Shown here: positions 16,080-24,380 of the stretch, piece by piece
Layout: each line of letters starts with the position of its first letter
Numbering within the stretch: the stretch's first letter is position 1
Assembly (NCBI RefSeq): GCF_038397755.1
Contig: NZ_CP151637.1
Location: forward strand, 3,844,001-3,908,000
Origin: Microbacterium sp. LWH7-1.2
GTDB taxonomy: Bacteria; Actinomycetota; Actinomycetes; Actinomycetales; Microbacteriaceae
Direction: 5' to 3'
DNA length: 64,000 nucleotides
Translations under genes and position numbers: made by a program
Notes under the pieces: generated by a model
Databases searched by the model: none
What the model was told of the DNA's origin: nothing
Seen by the model: only the letters and a program-made list of their open reading frames with translations

Positions 16080-16904
16080 GTGACGAACGATGCGGGGGCG
16101 GATGCGGTGAGCGTGCGTGGTCTGCACGTCCGCCGTGGGAGGACCGAGGTGTTCACCGGACTCGATCTCGACATCCCGCGCGGGCAGGTCACCGGGCTGC
16201 TCGGCCCGTCGGGGTGCGGCAAGACCACGCTGATGCGCGCGATCGTGGGCGTGCAGAAGGTGGCGGGCGGCGACGTGACGGTGCTCGGCGAGCCCGCGGG
16301 CTCGCGCGCGCTGCGCAGACGGGTGGCGTACGACACTCAGGCCGCGTCGGTCTACGGCGACCTCACGATCCAGCAGAACCTGCGCTACTTCGCACGGCTC
16401 GTCGACGCGCCCCGGGCCGACGTCGATCGCGTCATCGAGCAGGTGGGCCTGGCCGACCAGCGCGACCAGACGATCGACTCGCTCTCCGGCGGACAGGAGA
16501 GCCGCGTCTCCCTCGCCGTCGCGATGCTGGGCGTTCCCGAGCTGCTCGTGCTCGACGAGCCCACCGTCGGCCTCGACCCGCTGCTGCGCGCAGAGCTGTG
16601 GGAGGTCTTCCGCAGCCTCGCCGACGCCGGGGCGACGCTGATCGTCTCGAGCCACGTCATGGACGAAGCGCTCCGCTGCGACCGCCTCGTTCTCATGCGC
16701 GCGGGCCGCATCATCGCCGACACGACACCCGACGGCCTTTTCGCCGACACCGGGACGACGGATCCGGATGCTGCGTTCCTCACGCTCATCGAGCGTGACG
16801 CGCGCGCTCAGACGGAGGCAGAGGCGCAGCATCCGCTCACCCGCCGCGAAGCGCGCGAACAGGCCGAGCACGCGGAGCACCCCCACCACGGGAGCGGATC
16901 GTGA
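16080..16904 (+). CDS. ABC transporter ATP-binding protein (drug/ABC-2 exporter type)
   Basis: 274 residues. Walker A G-P-S-G-C-G-K-T-T, signature D-S-L-S-G-G-Q-E-S-R-V-S, Walker B L-L-V-L-D-E-P-T-V-G-L-D-P and the H-loop V-S-S-H-V-M-D-E-A are intact; the Q-loop is Y-D-T-Q. A His/Glu-rich tail (residues 255-274) is not needed for the fold. It forms an exporter with the next gene (GTGA overlap) and energises export of an unknown, probably toxic or lipid, substrate. GTG at 16080 is chosen because homology begins just after it; a TTG at 16044 is possible. Confidence 0.9.
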   Translation: MTNDAGADAVSVRGLHVRRGRTEVFTGLDLDIPRGQVTGLLGPSGCGKTTLMRAIVGVQKVAGGDVTVLGEPAGSRALRRRVAYDTQAASVYGDLTIQQNLRYFARLVDAPRADVDRVIEQVGLADQRDQTIDSLSGGQESRVSLAVAMLGVPELLVLDEPTVGLDPLLRAELWEVFRSLADAGATLIVSSHVMDEALRCDRLVLMRAGRIIADTTPDGLFADTGTTDPDAAFLTLIERDARAQTEAEAQHPLTRREAREQAEHAEHPHHGSGS

Positions 16905-17635
16905 ACGGCGTCCTGACCCTCGCGACGGCGGGGCGGGTGCTGCGCCAGCTCAGCCACGACCCGCGCTCGATCGCGCTCATGCTCGTGGCACCGAGCCTGC
17001 TCGTGGGCCTGTTCGCGTGGTTGTTCAGCGACCAGGAGGGTGTGTTCGACCAGTTCGGCGGGCCGATCCTCGCGCTGTTCCCGTTCATCGTCATGTTCCT
17101 GATCACCTCGATCACGACGCTCCGCGAGCGCCGGTCGGGAACGCTCGAGCGGCTCATGACGACGCCGATCGCGAAGGCCGACTTCATCGTCGGGTACGGG
17201 CTCGCCTTCGGGCTCATGGCGACGCTGCAGGCCGTCGTCACGGTGACCTTCGCGGTGTGGGTGTGCGGTCTCGAAGTCGACGGGCCGCTGTGGCAGCTCG
17301 GCCTCGTCGCGGTCGTGGATGCGATCCTCGGCACCGCGCTGGGCCTTCTCGCGAGCGCCTTCGCGCGCACCGAGTTCCAGGCGGTGCAGTTCATGCCGCT
17401 GATCGTGTTCCCGCAGATCATCCTGGGCGGCCTCTTCATGCCCCGCGAGGACATGCCCGAGGCGCTGTACCAGATCTCGAAGATCCTCCCGCTCAGCTAC
17501 GCCATCGACACCATCAACGCGGTCACCGACGGCGATGAGGGCTGGGAGGTGTTCGGGCCTCTGCTCATCGTGGTCGCGTTCGCGGTGGGCGCGCTGATCC
17601 TCGCGTCGCTCACGTTGCGGCGGCGCACCCCTTAG
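16901..17635 (+). CDS. ABC-2 type transporter permease
   Basis: 244 residues with six hydrophobic segments and the ABC-2 signature region F-M-P-L-I-V-F-P-Q-I-I-L-G-G-L-F-M-P. The N-terminal L-R-Q-L-S-H-D-P-R-S-I-A-L-M and R-E-R-R-S-G-T-L-E-R-L-M-T-T-P-I motifs are standard for drug-export permeases of DrrB type. It pairs with the ATPase encoded 4 bp upstream. A MarR regulator is convergent with the end of this gene and may control it. Confidence 0.92.
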   Translation: MNGVLTLATAGRVLRQLSHDPRSIALMLVAPSLLVGLFAWLFSDQEGVFDQFGGPILALFPFIVMFLITSITTLRERRSGTLERLMTTPIAKADFIVGYGLAFGLMATLQAVVTVTFAVWVCGLEVDGPLWQLGLVAVVDAILGTALGLLASAFARTEFQAVQFMPLIVFPQIILGGLFMPREDMPEALYQISKILPLSYAIDTINAVTDGDEGWEVFGPLLIVVAFAVGALILASLTLRRRTP

Positions 17636-17654
17636 CCCGGGCCGGGGACCGACG

Positions 17655-18095
17655 TCAGCCGCTGGTCTGCCTCTTGCGCAGCTTGGCGGTGAGGTCGCGG
17701 AGCTGGCAGAGCTCGTCGTCCGACAGGAGCGACATGCGCTCGGCGATGGCCTTGCCGTGGGCACTGGCGATGCGGCGGAAGAGCGACGCCCCGGCATCCG
17801 TCGCGTGCACGAGCGCCCCGCGCCCGTCGTCGGGGTCGGCGCACTTGGTGAGCAGGCCGCGCGTGACCATGCGGTCGACCAGGCGCGAGACGCTCGGCTG
17901 GCTGATCAGCATGTTCGCGGTGACGTCGCGCAGGCGCGCCGTCAGGTCGTCGGCGCGGGTCACCGTGAGGAGCACGTCGTACTCGGCCTGGCTCAGCGTC
18001 TCGTCGTCGAAGTCGTCGTTGATGTCGCCGAACACCTCGTGCTGCGCGCGGAACAGACTCTCCCACGCGTCGATGGCGAGACGGCGATCGGTCAT
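17655..18095 (-). CDS. MarR family transcriptional regulator
   Basis: 146 residues. The winged helix contains L-S-Q-A-E-Y-D-V-L-L-T-V-T-R, L-I-S-Q-P-S-V-S-R-L-V-D-R-M and the wing D-P-D-D-G-R-G-A-L-V-H-A-T, all diagnostic for MarR. It is divergent from the DUF2207 gene by 42 bp and convergent with the ABC exporter, so either could be its target. A -10 hexamer TAATCT sits 7 nt before the ATG. Confidence 0.92.
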   Translation of the reverse strand: MTDRRLAIDAWESLFRAQHEVFGDINDDFDDETLSQAEYDVLLTVTRADDLTARLRDVTANMLISQPSVSRLVDRMVTRGLLTKCADPDDGRGALVHATDAGASLFRRIASAHGKAIAERMSLLSDDELCQLRDLTAKLRKRQTSG

Positions 18096-18102
18096 AGCGT
18101 CC

Positions 18103-18108
18103 AGATTA
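18103..18108 (-). promoter_or_regulatory. -10 hexamer TAATCT, leaderless spacing
   Basis: On the minus strand TAATCT ends 7 nt before the ATG of the MarR gene (18095). Confidence 0.55.
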
Positions 18109-18125
18109 GAGCCTCGCGCCGACCC

Positions 18126-18131
18126 TAGGCT
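18126..18131 (+). promoter_or_regulatory. -10 hexamer TAGGCT, leaderless spacing
   Basis: TAGGCT ends 6 nt before ATG 18138. It lies 17 bp from the divergent MarR -10, so the two promoters must overlap. Confidence 0.6.
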
Positions 18132-18137
18132 GGCCCC

Positions 18138-19937
18138 ATGGGGTCTTCTGCAGTCGCGTCGTCGCGCACGCGTCGTCTCGGAGTCGTGGGTGTGGTGCTC
18201 GCCGTGCTGGCAGCCTTGGCGTTCAGCGGCCTCGACCCTGCTCCGGCGCACGCGGGCGTCGACGACTTCTCGTTCGAGAGCCTCGACGTCGAGTACCAGC
18301 TCGGTCGCGCCGAGGACGGCACGAGCACCCTGACCGTCGTCGAGACGTTCGTGGCGCTCTTCCCCGAGTTCGACCAGAACCGGGGCATGCGGCGCATCAT
18401 CCCCGACAACTATCAGGGCGCACCGCTGCACCCCGAGCTCGTCTCGATCACCGACGAGACCGGCGCGCCCCGTGCCGAGGAGACGGAGTCCGAGGACGGC
18501 TCCTACTCGATGACCTCCCGCGCCGATGACTACGTGCACGGCCGCCAGACGTATGTCTTCACCTACACGCTCGAGAACGTGACGCGGTACTTCGCCGACA
18601 CCGGCGCGGACGAGTTCTACTGGGACGTCAACGGCGTCGACTGGCCGCAGCCGTTCGGCCGCATCACCGCGCGCGTGATCATGCCCGACGACCTCACCGA
18701 CGCGCGCACCGGGGCGCAGTCCTGCTATGTCGGCTACCAGGGCTCGACCCAGACCTGCCCGATCGCCGATGCCGACGGATCGGTCGTCGCCGCGGCCGAG
18801 AACGTCCAGCCGTACCAGACGATGACCATCGCGATCGGGTTCGAGCCCGAGACGTTCATCCAGTTCGACCCGGGATTCCTCTCGTCGCCGTGGGGCTGGC
18901 TGCAGAGCGGCACCGCGGTGCTCGGGCTCGGCACCGCGGTCGTGCTCGCCGCCGTCACACGACGGCGCCACCTCCGCGACGAGCCCGGCCGGCCCGTCAT
19001 CATCGCCGAGTACACGCCGCCGCGCGGGATCGACGCCCTCGAGAGCGCCGTGCTGCTCGGCCGCACCACAAAGGCGATCCCGGCCGAGGTGCTCGAGCAG
19101 GCGGTGGTGGGCAGCATCCGTATCGAGGAAGGCCCGCCCAGGTGGTTCGGCGGCACGAAGCTGAAGGCCGTGCTCGTGGACCCGACACTCGCCGACGGGG
19201 ACGGACGGATGCTGCTGCCCGGCCTCTTCCCCATGGGCATGCCGGGCGAGGAGTTCGAGTTCGGCCGCAGCGACACGAGGTTCTCGACGACGGCGCAGAA
19301 GGTGCTGAAGGCGGCGTCCGCGGAGCTCTCCTCACGGGGCCTGCGGCGGAAGGTGCCGGTGAGCGCACGCGCGTGGCCCATCGCCATCGCGATCGTCTGC
19401 GATGTGCTGGTGCTGCTCTTCGGCATCGGCGCGCTGGTGCGCTACGTGACGCCGTGGGTGCCGATCCTGCTCATCGCCGCTGCGACACTCGTGACACTCC
19501 TCGTCGCCGGCATGGTGTCGCGCAAGCCGCTGACCGCCGCCGGCGCCGAGACGCGCGACCACCTGCTCGGGCTGAAGCAGTTCATCGAATGGGCCGAGGC
19601 CGACCGCATCCGCATGCTGCAGTCGCCGCAGGGCGCAGAGCGGGTGTACGTCGACGTCTCCGACCCGCGCGTGAAGCTGAAGCTGTACGAGACCCTGCTG
19701 CCCTACGCGGTCGTGTTCGGCCAGGAGAAGAAGTGGGCCGAGGAGCTGGCCGTGCTGTACGGGGCGGGCAACTCGCCCAGCTGGTACGCGGGATCGAGCG
19801 GGTTCCACGCGGCGGCATTCTCGGCCGGGATCTCGAACCTGTCGACGTCGGCCTCCTCGTCGTCCTCGTCGGGAGGGTCGTCGGGGGGCGGCTCCGCGGG
19901 TGGCGGGGGCGGAGGAGGCGGAGGCGGCGGCGTCTGA
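18138..19937 (+). CDS. DUF2207 domain membrane protein
   Basis: 599 residues. There is a basic N-terminus and hydrophobic signal ending A-P-A-H-A-G near residue 40. A DUF2207 extracellular domain (about 45-245) contains R-I-I-P-D-N-Y and Y-T-L-E-N-V-T-R-Y-F. A transmembrane helix lies near residues 255-275, a cytoplasmic region follows, two more helices lie near 415-460, and a Ser/Gly-rich tail ends in a run of Gly interrupted by one Ala. Family members are widespread, mostly of unknown function. It is transcribed divergently from the MarR gene and is a possible target. Confidence 0.9.
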   Translation: MGSSAVASSRTRRLGVVGVVLAVLAALAFSGLDPAPAHAGVDDFSFESLDVEYQLGRAEDGTSTLTVVETFVALFPEFDQNRGMRRIIPDNYQGAPLHPELVSITDETGAPRAEETESEDGSYSMTSRADDYVHGRQTYVFTYTLENVTRYFADTGADEFYWDVNGVDWPQPFGRITARVIMPDDLTDARTGAQSCYVGYQGSTQTCPIADADGSVVAAAENVQPYQTMTIAIGFEPETFIQFDPGFLSSPWGWLQSGTAVLGLGTAVVLAAVTRRRHLRDEPGRPVIIAEYTPPRGIDALESAVLLGRTTKAIPAEVLEQAVVGSIRIEEGPPRWFGGTKLKAVLVDPTLADGDGRMLLPGLFPMGMPGEEFEFGRSDTRFSTTAQKVLKAASAELSSRGLRRKVPVSARAWPIAIAIVCDVLVLLFGIGALVRYVTPWVPILLIAAATLVTLLVAGMVSRKPLTAAGAETRDHLLGLKQFIEWAEADRIRMLQSPQGAERVYVDVSDPRVKLKLYETLLPYAVVFGQEKKWAEELAVLYGAGNSPSWYAGSSGFHAAAFSAGISNLSTSASSSSSSGGSSGGGSAGGGGGGGGGGGV

Positions 19938-19968
19938 CCGATGCTGCCACATGCCCCGGGTGGTGCGT

Positions 19969-21450
19969 TCAGACTTCCCGGCCGGTCCCAGCGGTCTGCT
20001 CGGGCACGTGCAACCGTGTGAGGAACCGGTCCGTGCCGCGCGGGATGCCGCGGCGATCGCCGAGCGAGACGAGCACGGTCATGAGCACCGCGACCGGGAC
20101 GGTCCACGCGGCGGGCTGCTCGAGGAACGGCCGGAGGGCGGGGAGCGCTGCCGAGACGAGCCCGCCGCCCAGGATCGCGACGCCGGAAAGCACCGCGCCG
20201 CTGAGCATGCCGGCGACCGCGCCCCGCGCCGTGAGCCCGCGCCACCAGATGCCGAGCAGGAGCACGGGGCACAGGGTCGACGCGGTGAACGCGAACACCA
20301 GGCCCACGCTGCCCGCGAGCCCCGCAGGCTCCGTGGCGAGTGCCACGACCAGCGGCACGAACGACGAGAGCACCGCCGCGATGCGAAAGCCCCGCACGCT
20401 GCCGCCGAGCAGGTCCTGGCTGATGACGCCGGCGAGCGACACGACGAGGCCGGACGATGTGGAGAGGAACGCCGCGAACGCGCCCGCGATGACGAGCGCG
20501 GTCAGCACGTCGCCGAGCGGCCCGGAGATCAGCCGCCCGGGAAGCAGCAGGATGAGCGCATCGGCGTCGCCCGAGGCTGCCAGCTCGGGCGCGAAGGCGC
20601 GCCCGAGGAATCCGAATGCGGTGGGGAACAGGTAGAACACCGAGAGCAGCACGAGCACGATGACCGTCGTGCGGCGCGCGGCGACGCCATCGGGGTTCGT
20701 GTAGAACCGCACGAGCACGTGGGGGAGTCCGAGGGTGCCGAGCAGCAGCGCCACCATGAGCGACACCGTGCGGTAGACCTCGAGATCGCCGGGGCCTGCG
20801 CTCGGCGGGAATGCCTCGACCGGCGGCAGCGCGGGCTGCACGTCGCCGAGGAGGAGCAGGATCGCGACCACCGGGACCGCGAGGGCCGTGAGCTTGAGCC
20901 AGAACTGGAACGCCTGCACGAACGTGATCGAGCGCATCCCGCCGGCGGCGACGATCACCGCGACGATGACCGCGACGGCGAGCGACCCCACCCACTCCGG
21001 GAGACCGGTCGTGATGCGCACGGTGAGGGCCGCGCCCTGCAGCTGCGGCACGATGTAGAACCACCCGATGACGATCACGAGCGTGCTCGTCACGCGCCGC
21101 GCCCACAGCGACTCGAGGCGCGCCTCGGTGAAGTCGGGGATCGTGTACGCGCCCGAGCGGCGCAGCGGCGCGGCCACGAACAGGAGCAGCATGAGGTACC
21201 CGGCGGTGTACCCGATCGGGAACCAGAGCGCCGGCGATCCTGTGAGCAGGATGAGCCCGGCGATCCCGAGGAACGACGCCGCCGACAGGTACTCGCCGCC
21301 GATCGCCGACGCGTTCCACCACGGCCGCACCGTGCGGCTGGCCACGTAGAAGTCGCTGGTCGTGCGCGAGACGCGCAGCCCGTAGAAGCCGATGAGCGCC
21401 GACGCCACCGCCACGCCGGCGATCGCGAAGTACCCTATGGCGGCGTTCAC
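19969..21450 (-). CDS. sodium/solute symporter family transporter, ActP-like (copy 1)
   Basis: 493 residues with about 13 membrane helices. The SSS motif G-G-E-Y-L-S-A-A-S-F-L-G-I-A-G and G-T-L-G-L-P-H-V-L-V-R-F-Y-T match the cation/acetate symporter branch. The GTG start overlaps the end of the preceding DUF485 gene by 4 bp. It is the last gene of an operon kinase-regulator-DUF485-symporter. The substrate is probably a monocarboxylate such as acetate or pyruvate, by analogy with LytS/LytTR-controlled transporters; this is inference. Confidence 0.9.
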   Translation of the reverse strand: MNAAIGYFAIAGVAVASALIGFYGLRVSRTTSDFYVASRTVRPWWNASAIGGEYLSAASFLGIAGLILLTGSPALWFPIGYTAGYLMLLLFVAAPLRRSGAYTIPDFTEARLESLWARRVTSTLVIVIGWFYIVPQLQGAALTVRITTGLPEWVGSLAVAVIVAVIVAAGGMRSITFVQAFQFWLKLTALAVPVVAILLLLGDVQPALPPVEAFPPSAGPGDLEVYRTVSLMVALLLGTLGLPHVLVRFYTNPDGVAARRTTVIVLVLLSVFYLFPTAFGFLGRAFAPELAASGDADALILLLPGRLISGPLGDVLTALVIAGAFAAFLSTSSGLVVSLAGVISQDLLGGSVRGFRIAAVLSSFVPLVVALATEPAGLAGSVGLVFAFTASTLCPVLLLGIWWRGLTARGAVAGMLSGAVLSGVAILGGGLVSAALPALRPFLEQPAAWTVPVAVLMTVLVSLGDRRGIPRGTDRFLTRLHVPEQTAGTGREV

Positions 21451-21860
21451 TCGTCCTCCGCGAGCGCCCGGTACCGCGCCTCGTTGCGCGACGCCGCGCG
21501 CACGTACAGCCCGCCGACGGTGATGGCGAGCGGGTACACGCCCGCCCCCAGCAGCAGCCACGACAGTGGCACGCCGAGGACGAACGTCGTGTCGAGCTGG
21601 GGCACGAGCGCGATCGCGAGCACGAACAGCGCGGTGGCGACCACGAACCCGAGGGCGAACACGATTCCGAGCCGCAGCTGCGAACGGATGAGCGAGCGCA
21701 CGTACACGCCGGCGATGTCGCTCGTGGGCGCGCGGTCCGCCTGCGGCGATGCGGAGCGGACGGATGCTGCGGCCGAGCCCGCGCGCGGAGCGGTCACGCG
21801 CACCCGGCCCGGGGCGGGCAGGTGCCCGTCCGGCGAGGCGTCTCCGTCGCTCGTGGTCAT
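21447..21860 (-). CDS. DUF485-type small membrane protein (copy 1)
   Basis: 137 residues. A disordered polar region (1-55) precedes S-L-I-R-S-Q-L-R-L-G-I-V-F and two transmembrane helices (about 64-85 and 97-118), ending with a basic-acidic tail. DUF485 (YjcH-like) proteins are nearly always encoded just before an ActP-type symporter, as here, and are thought to assist it. It overlaps both neighbours by 4 bp, so translation of all four genes is coupled. The N-terminal region is longer than in copy 2. Confidence 0.82.
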   Translation of the reverse strand: MTTSDGDASPDGHLPAPGRVRVTAPRAGSAAASVRSASPQADRAPTSDIAGVYVRSLIRSQLRLGIVFALGFVVATALFVLAIALVPQLDTTFVLGVPLSWLLLGAGVYPLAITVGGLYVRAASRNEARYRALAEDE

Positions 21861-22600
21861 GCGCGCGGCCTGATCGTCGCGGACTCGAGCCGCTCGCGCA
21901 GCGCCGGCAGGCACCGCCGGCTGACGGGCAGCTCGGCCCCGCCGACGGTGACGCTGGGATGGTCGCCGCCGAGGCGCAGCCGGGCGAGGTGCGGGATCGC
22001 GACGAGGTACGAGCGGTGGATGCGCACGAACGCGTCGGCCCACTGCCGCTCGAGGTCAGACATCGGCACCCGCACGAGATAGCTGGCCTCCTCGGTGTGG
22101 AGGCGCGCGTAATCGCCCTGAGCCTGCACGTACCGAACCTCGTCGCGGCGGATCATGCGCGTCGTCCCGCCGAGCGTGACGGCGATGCGCTCCGCTCGAG
22201 CGGCGGCGGCGGCATCCGTCGCGGGCGCAGCCTGCGCTTTCATCGCCTCGATGACGCGCGTGATCGAGCGGTGCAGCCGCTCCGTGCGCACCGGCTTCAG
22301 CAGGTAGTCGACCGCCGCGAGGTCGAACGCCTCGAGCGCGCTCTCCTCGTCGGCGGTCACAAAGACGAGGGCCGGTCGCCGCTCGAACCGCTGGAGGGCG
22401 CGCGCGAGGTCGAACCCGGTGAGGCCCGGCATGTGGATGTCGAGGAACGCGGCGTCGACGCTCTCCCGCGTGAGCAGCCGGATTGCCTCGGCGCCCGACG
22501 ACGCCTGGTGGATGATGCCGATCCGCGGGTCCTGCCCGAGCAGGAATGCGAGCTCGTCGATCGCGGGCTGCTCATCGTCGGCGATCAGGACGGAGATCAC
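21857..22600 (-). CDS. LytTR family response regulator
   Basis: 247 residues. The receiver domain (1-120) has the acidic pair D8-D9, the phospho-acceptor in F-L-D-I-H-M-P-G and Lys in Y-L-L-K-P-V. The LytTR DNA-binding domain (about 140-240) shows V-R-Y-V-Q-A-Q-G-D-Y and F-V-R-I-H-R-S-Y-L-V. Such regulators bind paired 9-bp direct repeats; candidate sites lie between the divergent promoters (23848-23906). It overlaps the kinase gene by 4 bp. Likely targets are the two adjacent symporter operons. Confidence 0.93.
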   Translation of the reverse strand: MISVLIADDEQPAIDELAFLLGQDPRIGIIHQASSGAEAIRLLTRESVDAAFLDIHMPGLTGFDLARALQRFERRPALVFVTADEESALEAFDLAAVDYLLKPVRTERLHRSITRVIEAMKAQAAPATDAAAAARAERIAVTLGGTTRMIRRDEVRYVQAQGDYARLHTEEASYLVRVPMSDLERQWADAFVRIHRSYLVAIPHLARLRLGGDHPSVTVGGAELPVSRRCLPALRERLESATIRPRA

Positions 22601-23829
22601 GGTTCGCGCCTCCCCTCTGGGCGCTCGAGGGTCCCCGTCGAGCGGCCCGTCGATGCCGCCACCCGGCCCGGCTGCGACTTCGGCACGCGCATCCGCACCA
22701 GCGTGCCCGCACCGACGTTCGTCTCGACGACGAGCCCGTGCTCATCGCCGTAGACCTGCCGGAGCCGGGCGTCGACGTTGCGCAGGCCCACGTGCTCGCC
22801 TGGCGCGCCACCGGCGAGGGCGCGCTCGAGCACGACCGGGTCGATGCCGACGCCGTCGTCCTCGACGCTGATTTCGGCGAACGCCCCCTGATCGGATGCC
22901 TCGATCGTGATGCGTCCGCCGCCCTCCTTGCCCTCGAGCCCGTGGCGCACCGCGTTCTCGACGAGCGGCTGGATCGACAGGAACGGCACGACCGTCGACA
23001 GCACCTCGGGGGCGATCTGCAGCGTCACCTTCAGGCGGTCGCCGAACCGCGCCCGCTCGAGCTTGAGGTAGCTGTCGATCGAGCGAAGCTCCTCGGCGAC
23101 GGTGGTGAAGTCGCCGTGCCGGCGGAAGGAGTACCGCGTGAAGTCGGCGAACTCGAGCACGAGGTCGCGTGCCTTCGCGGGGTCGGTGTTGATGAACGAG
23201 GCGATGGCGTTGAGCGAGTTGTAGATGAAGTGCGGGCTGATCTGGGCGCGGAGCGCCCGCACCTCGGCCTCGGCGAGCGCGGCCCGCGAGGCATCGAGCT
23301 CGCCGAGCTCGACCTGGGCGGCGACCCAGTCCGCCACCTCCCCGGTCGCGCGCACGAGCCCGGCCCGCACGCGCGGCGCGAACGCGACGATGGCCCCGGC
23401 GGACACGCCGCCCGCGAGGATCGGTGCGGCGACAGCGTCCGTCTCCCGTTCGCCGATCCGGGCCCGGCGCTGCATCTGGGGGCGACCCGACGCGCGGGCC
23501 TCCGCGGCCAGCCGGCCGGCCACATCGCGCACCGCGTCGTCGCCCTCGACGGTGACGTGGCCCGACGGGTCGACGAGCGCGAGCGTCTCGCAGCCGAGGA
23601 GAGCCTTGAGGTGACGTCCCGCGCGGGTCGCGTCGCCTTCGGCGATGCCGCCGCGCAGGTGCTTCGCGGCGCGGCTTGCGAGGTGGAGCGTCTGATAGGT
23701 CGCCTGCTCGACGTCGGTGCCGAGCTCCTTCGATGCCACCACGATGCGCCGCAGCAGGATGACGACGCCGACCGCGAGTGCCCCGGCGAGAATGCCGGCG
23801 GCAGCGGCGAGCAGCATCGACTCGGGCAT
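22597..23829 (-). CDS. LytS/YehU-type sensor histidine kinase
   Basis: 410 residues. There is a single N-terminal membrane helix (about 3-26) rather than the multi-helix 5TM-LytS sensor. A GAF-like middle domain (about 55-195) includes L-V-D-P-S-G-H-V-T-V-E-G-D-D. The His-kinase motif is I-S-P-H-F-I-Y-N-S-L-N, followed by an HATPase with L-V-E-N-A-V-R-H-G-L and V-E-D-D-G-V-G-I-D. One helix plus a GAF-like module suggests sensing of a cytoplasmic ligand. The ATG at 23829 is supported by a -10 hexamer 6 nt upstream; longer frames are rejected. Confidence 0.92.
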   Translation of the reverse strand: MPESMLLAAAAGILAGALAVGVVILLRRIVVASKELGTDVEQATYQTLHLASRAAKHLRGGIAEGDATRAGRHLKALLGCETLALVDPSGHVTVEGDDAVRDVAGRLAAEARASGRPQMQRRARIGERETDAVAAPILAGGVSAGAIVAFAPRVRAGLVRATGEVADWVAAQVELGELDASRAALAEAEVRALRAQISPHFIYNSLNAIASFINTDPAKARDLVLEFADFTRYSFRRHGDFTTVAEELRSIDSYLKLERARFGDRLKVTLQIAPEVLSTVVPFLSIQPLVENAVRHGLEGKEGGGRITIEASDQGAFAEISVEDDGVGIDPVVLERALAGGAPGEHVGLRNVDARLRQVYGDEHGLVVETNVGAGTLVRMRVPKSQPGRVAASTGRSTGTLERPEGRREP

Positions 23830-23835
23830 GCGGCC

Positions 23836-23841
23836 AGCGTA
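23836..23841 (-). promoter_or_regulatory. -10 hexamer TACGCT, leaderless spacing
   Basis: On the minus strand TACGCT ends 6 nt before the kinase ATG (23829). The first LytTR-like repeat begins 7 bp upstream of it. Confidence 0.55.
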
Positions 23842-23847
23842 GCCGTC

Positions 23848-23906
23848 GTTCGTCGTCGGGCCGCCGCCGTTCGTCGCACCGTCGACGCCGCTCACCGACG
23901 ACGAAC
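23848..23906. promoter_or_regulatory. candidate LytTR binding sites between divergent symporter operons
   Basis: GTTCGTCGTCGG at 23848-23859, GTTCGTCGCACC at 23869-23880 (direct repeats 21 bp apart, as LytTR dimers require), and the exact complement of the first copy at 23895-23906. They lie between the kinase operon and the DUF485/symporter copy 2 operon. Confidence 0.55.
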
Positions 23907-24011
23907 GGCGACGCCCGCCGGGCCCCCCGCCCGAAGACGAGCATGGTCGCACTGTCAACGCAGAGGCGCGGCCGACGGACGCGCCGAAACCCCCTCGAAG
24001 GAGAGACGCCC

Positions 24012-24380
24012 ATGGGCAACGAGGCCCCCAGCGCCGCGACGAACCTCGCAGAGGTCGAGTACGGCGCCGTCCAAGCATCACCTGAATTCCAACGGCTCCG
24101 GCGCACGCATCGGAGCTTCGTGTTCCCGGTGCTGGGCGCGTGCCTGGCCTGGTACTTCGCCTACGTGCTGCTTGCCAGCTACGCGCACGACTTCATGTCG
24201 ATCCGGGTGTTCGGCAGCGTCAACATCGCGATGGTCCTCGGTATGGCGCAGGTCGTCACCACCTTCGCGGTGACGACCTGGTACGTCCACTACGCCAACA
24301 AGCGCCTCGACCCGCTCGCGGAGGAGATCCGGGACGAGATCGAGACGGGCGAGTTCGCGAACGCAGGGGAGGCGCGCTGA
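24012..24380 (+). CDS. DUF485 family membrane protein (copy 2)
   Basis: 122 residues with ribosome site GAAGGAGAG. The family motif F-Q-R-L-R-R-T-H-R-S-F-V-F-P is followed by two helices (about 36-58 and 68-92) and W-Y-V-H-Y-A-N-K-R-L-D-P-L-A, all standard for YjcH/DUF485. It is the partner of the symporter that begins at its stop codon (TGATG, 1-bp overlap). Confidence 0.93.
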   Translation: MGNEAPSAATNLAEVEYGAVQASPEFQRLRRTHRSFVFPVLGACLAWYFAYVLLASYAHDFMSIRVFGSVNIAMVLGMAQVVTTFAVTTWYVHYANKRLDPLAEEIRDEIETGEFANAGEAR

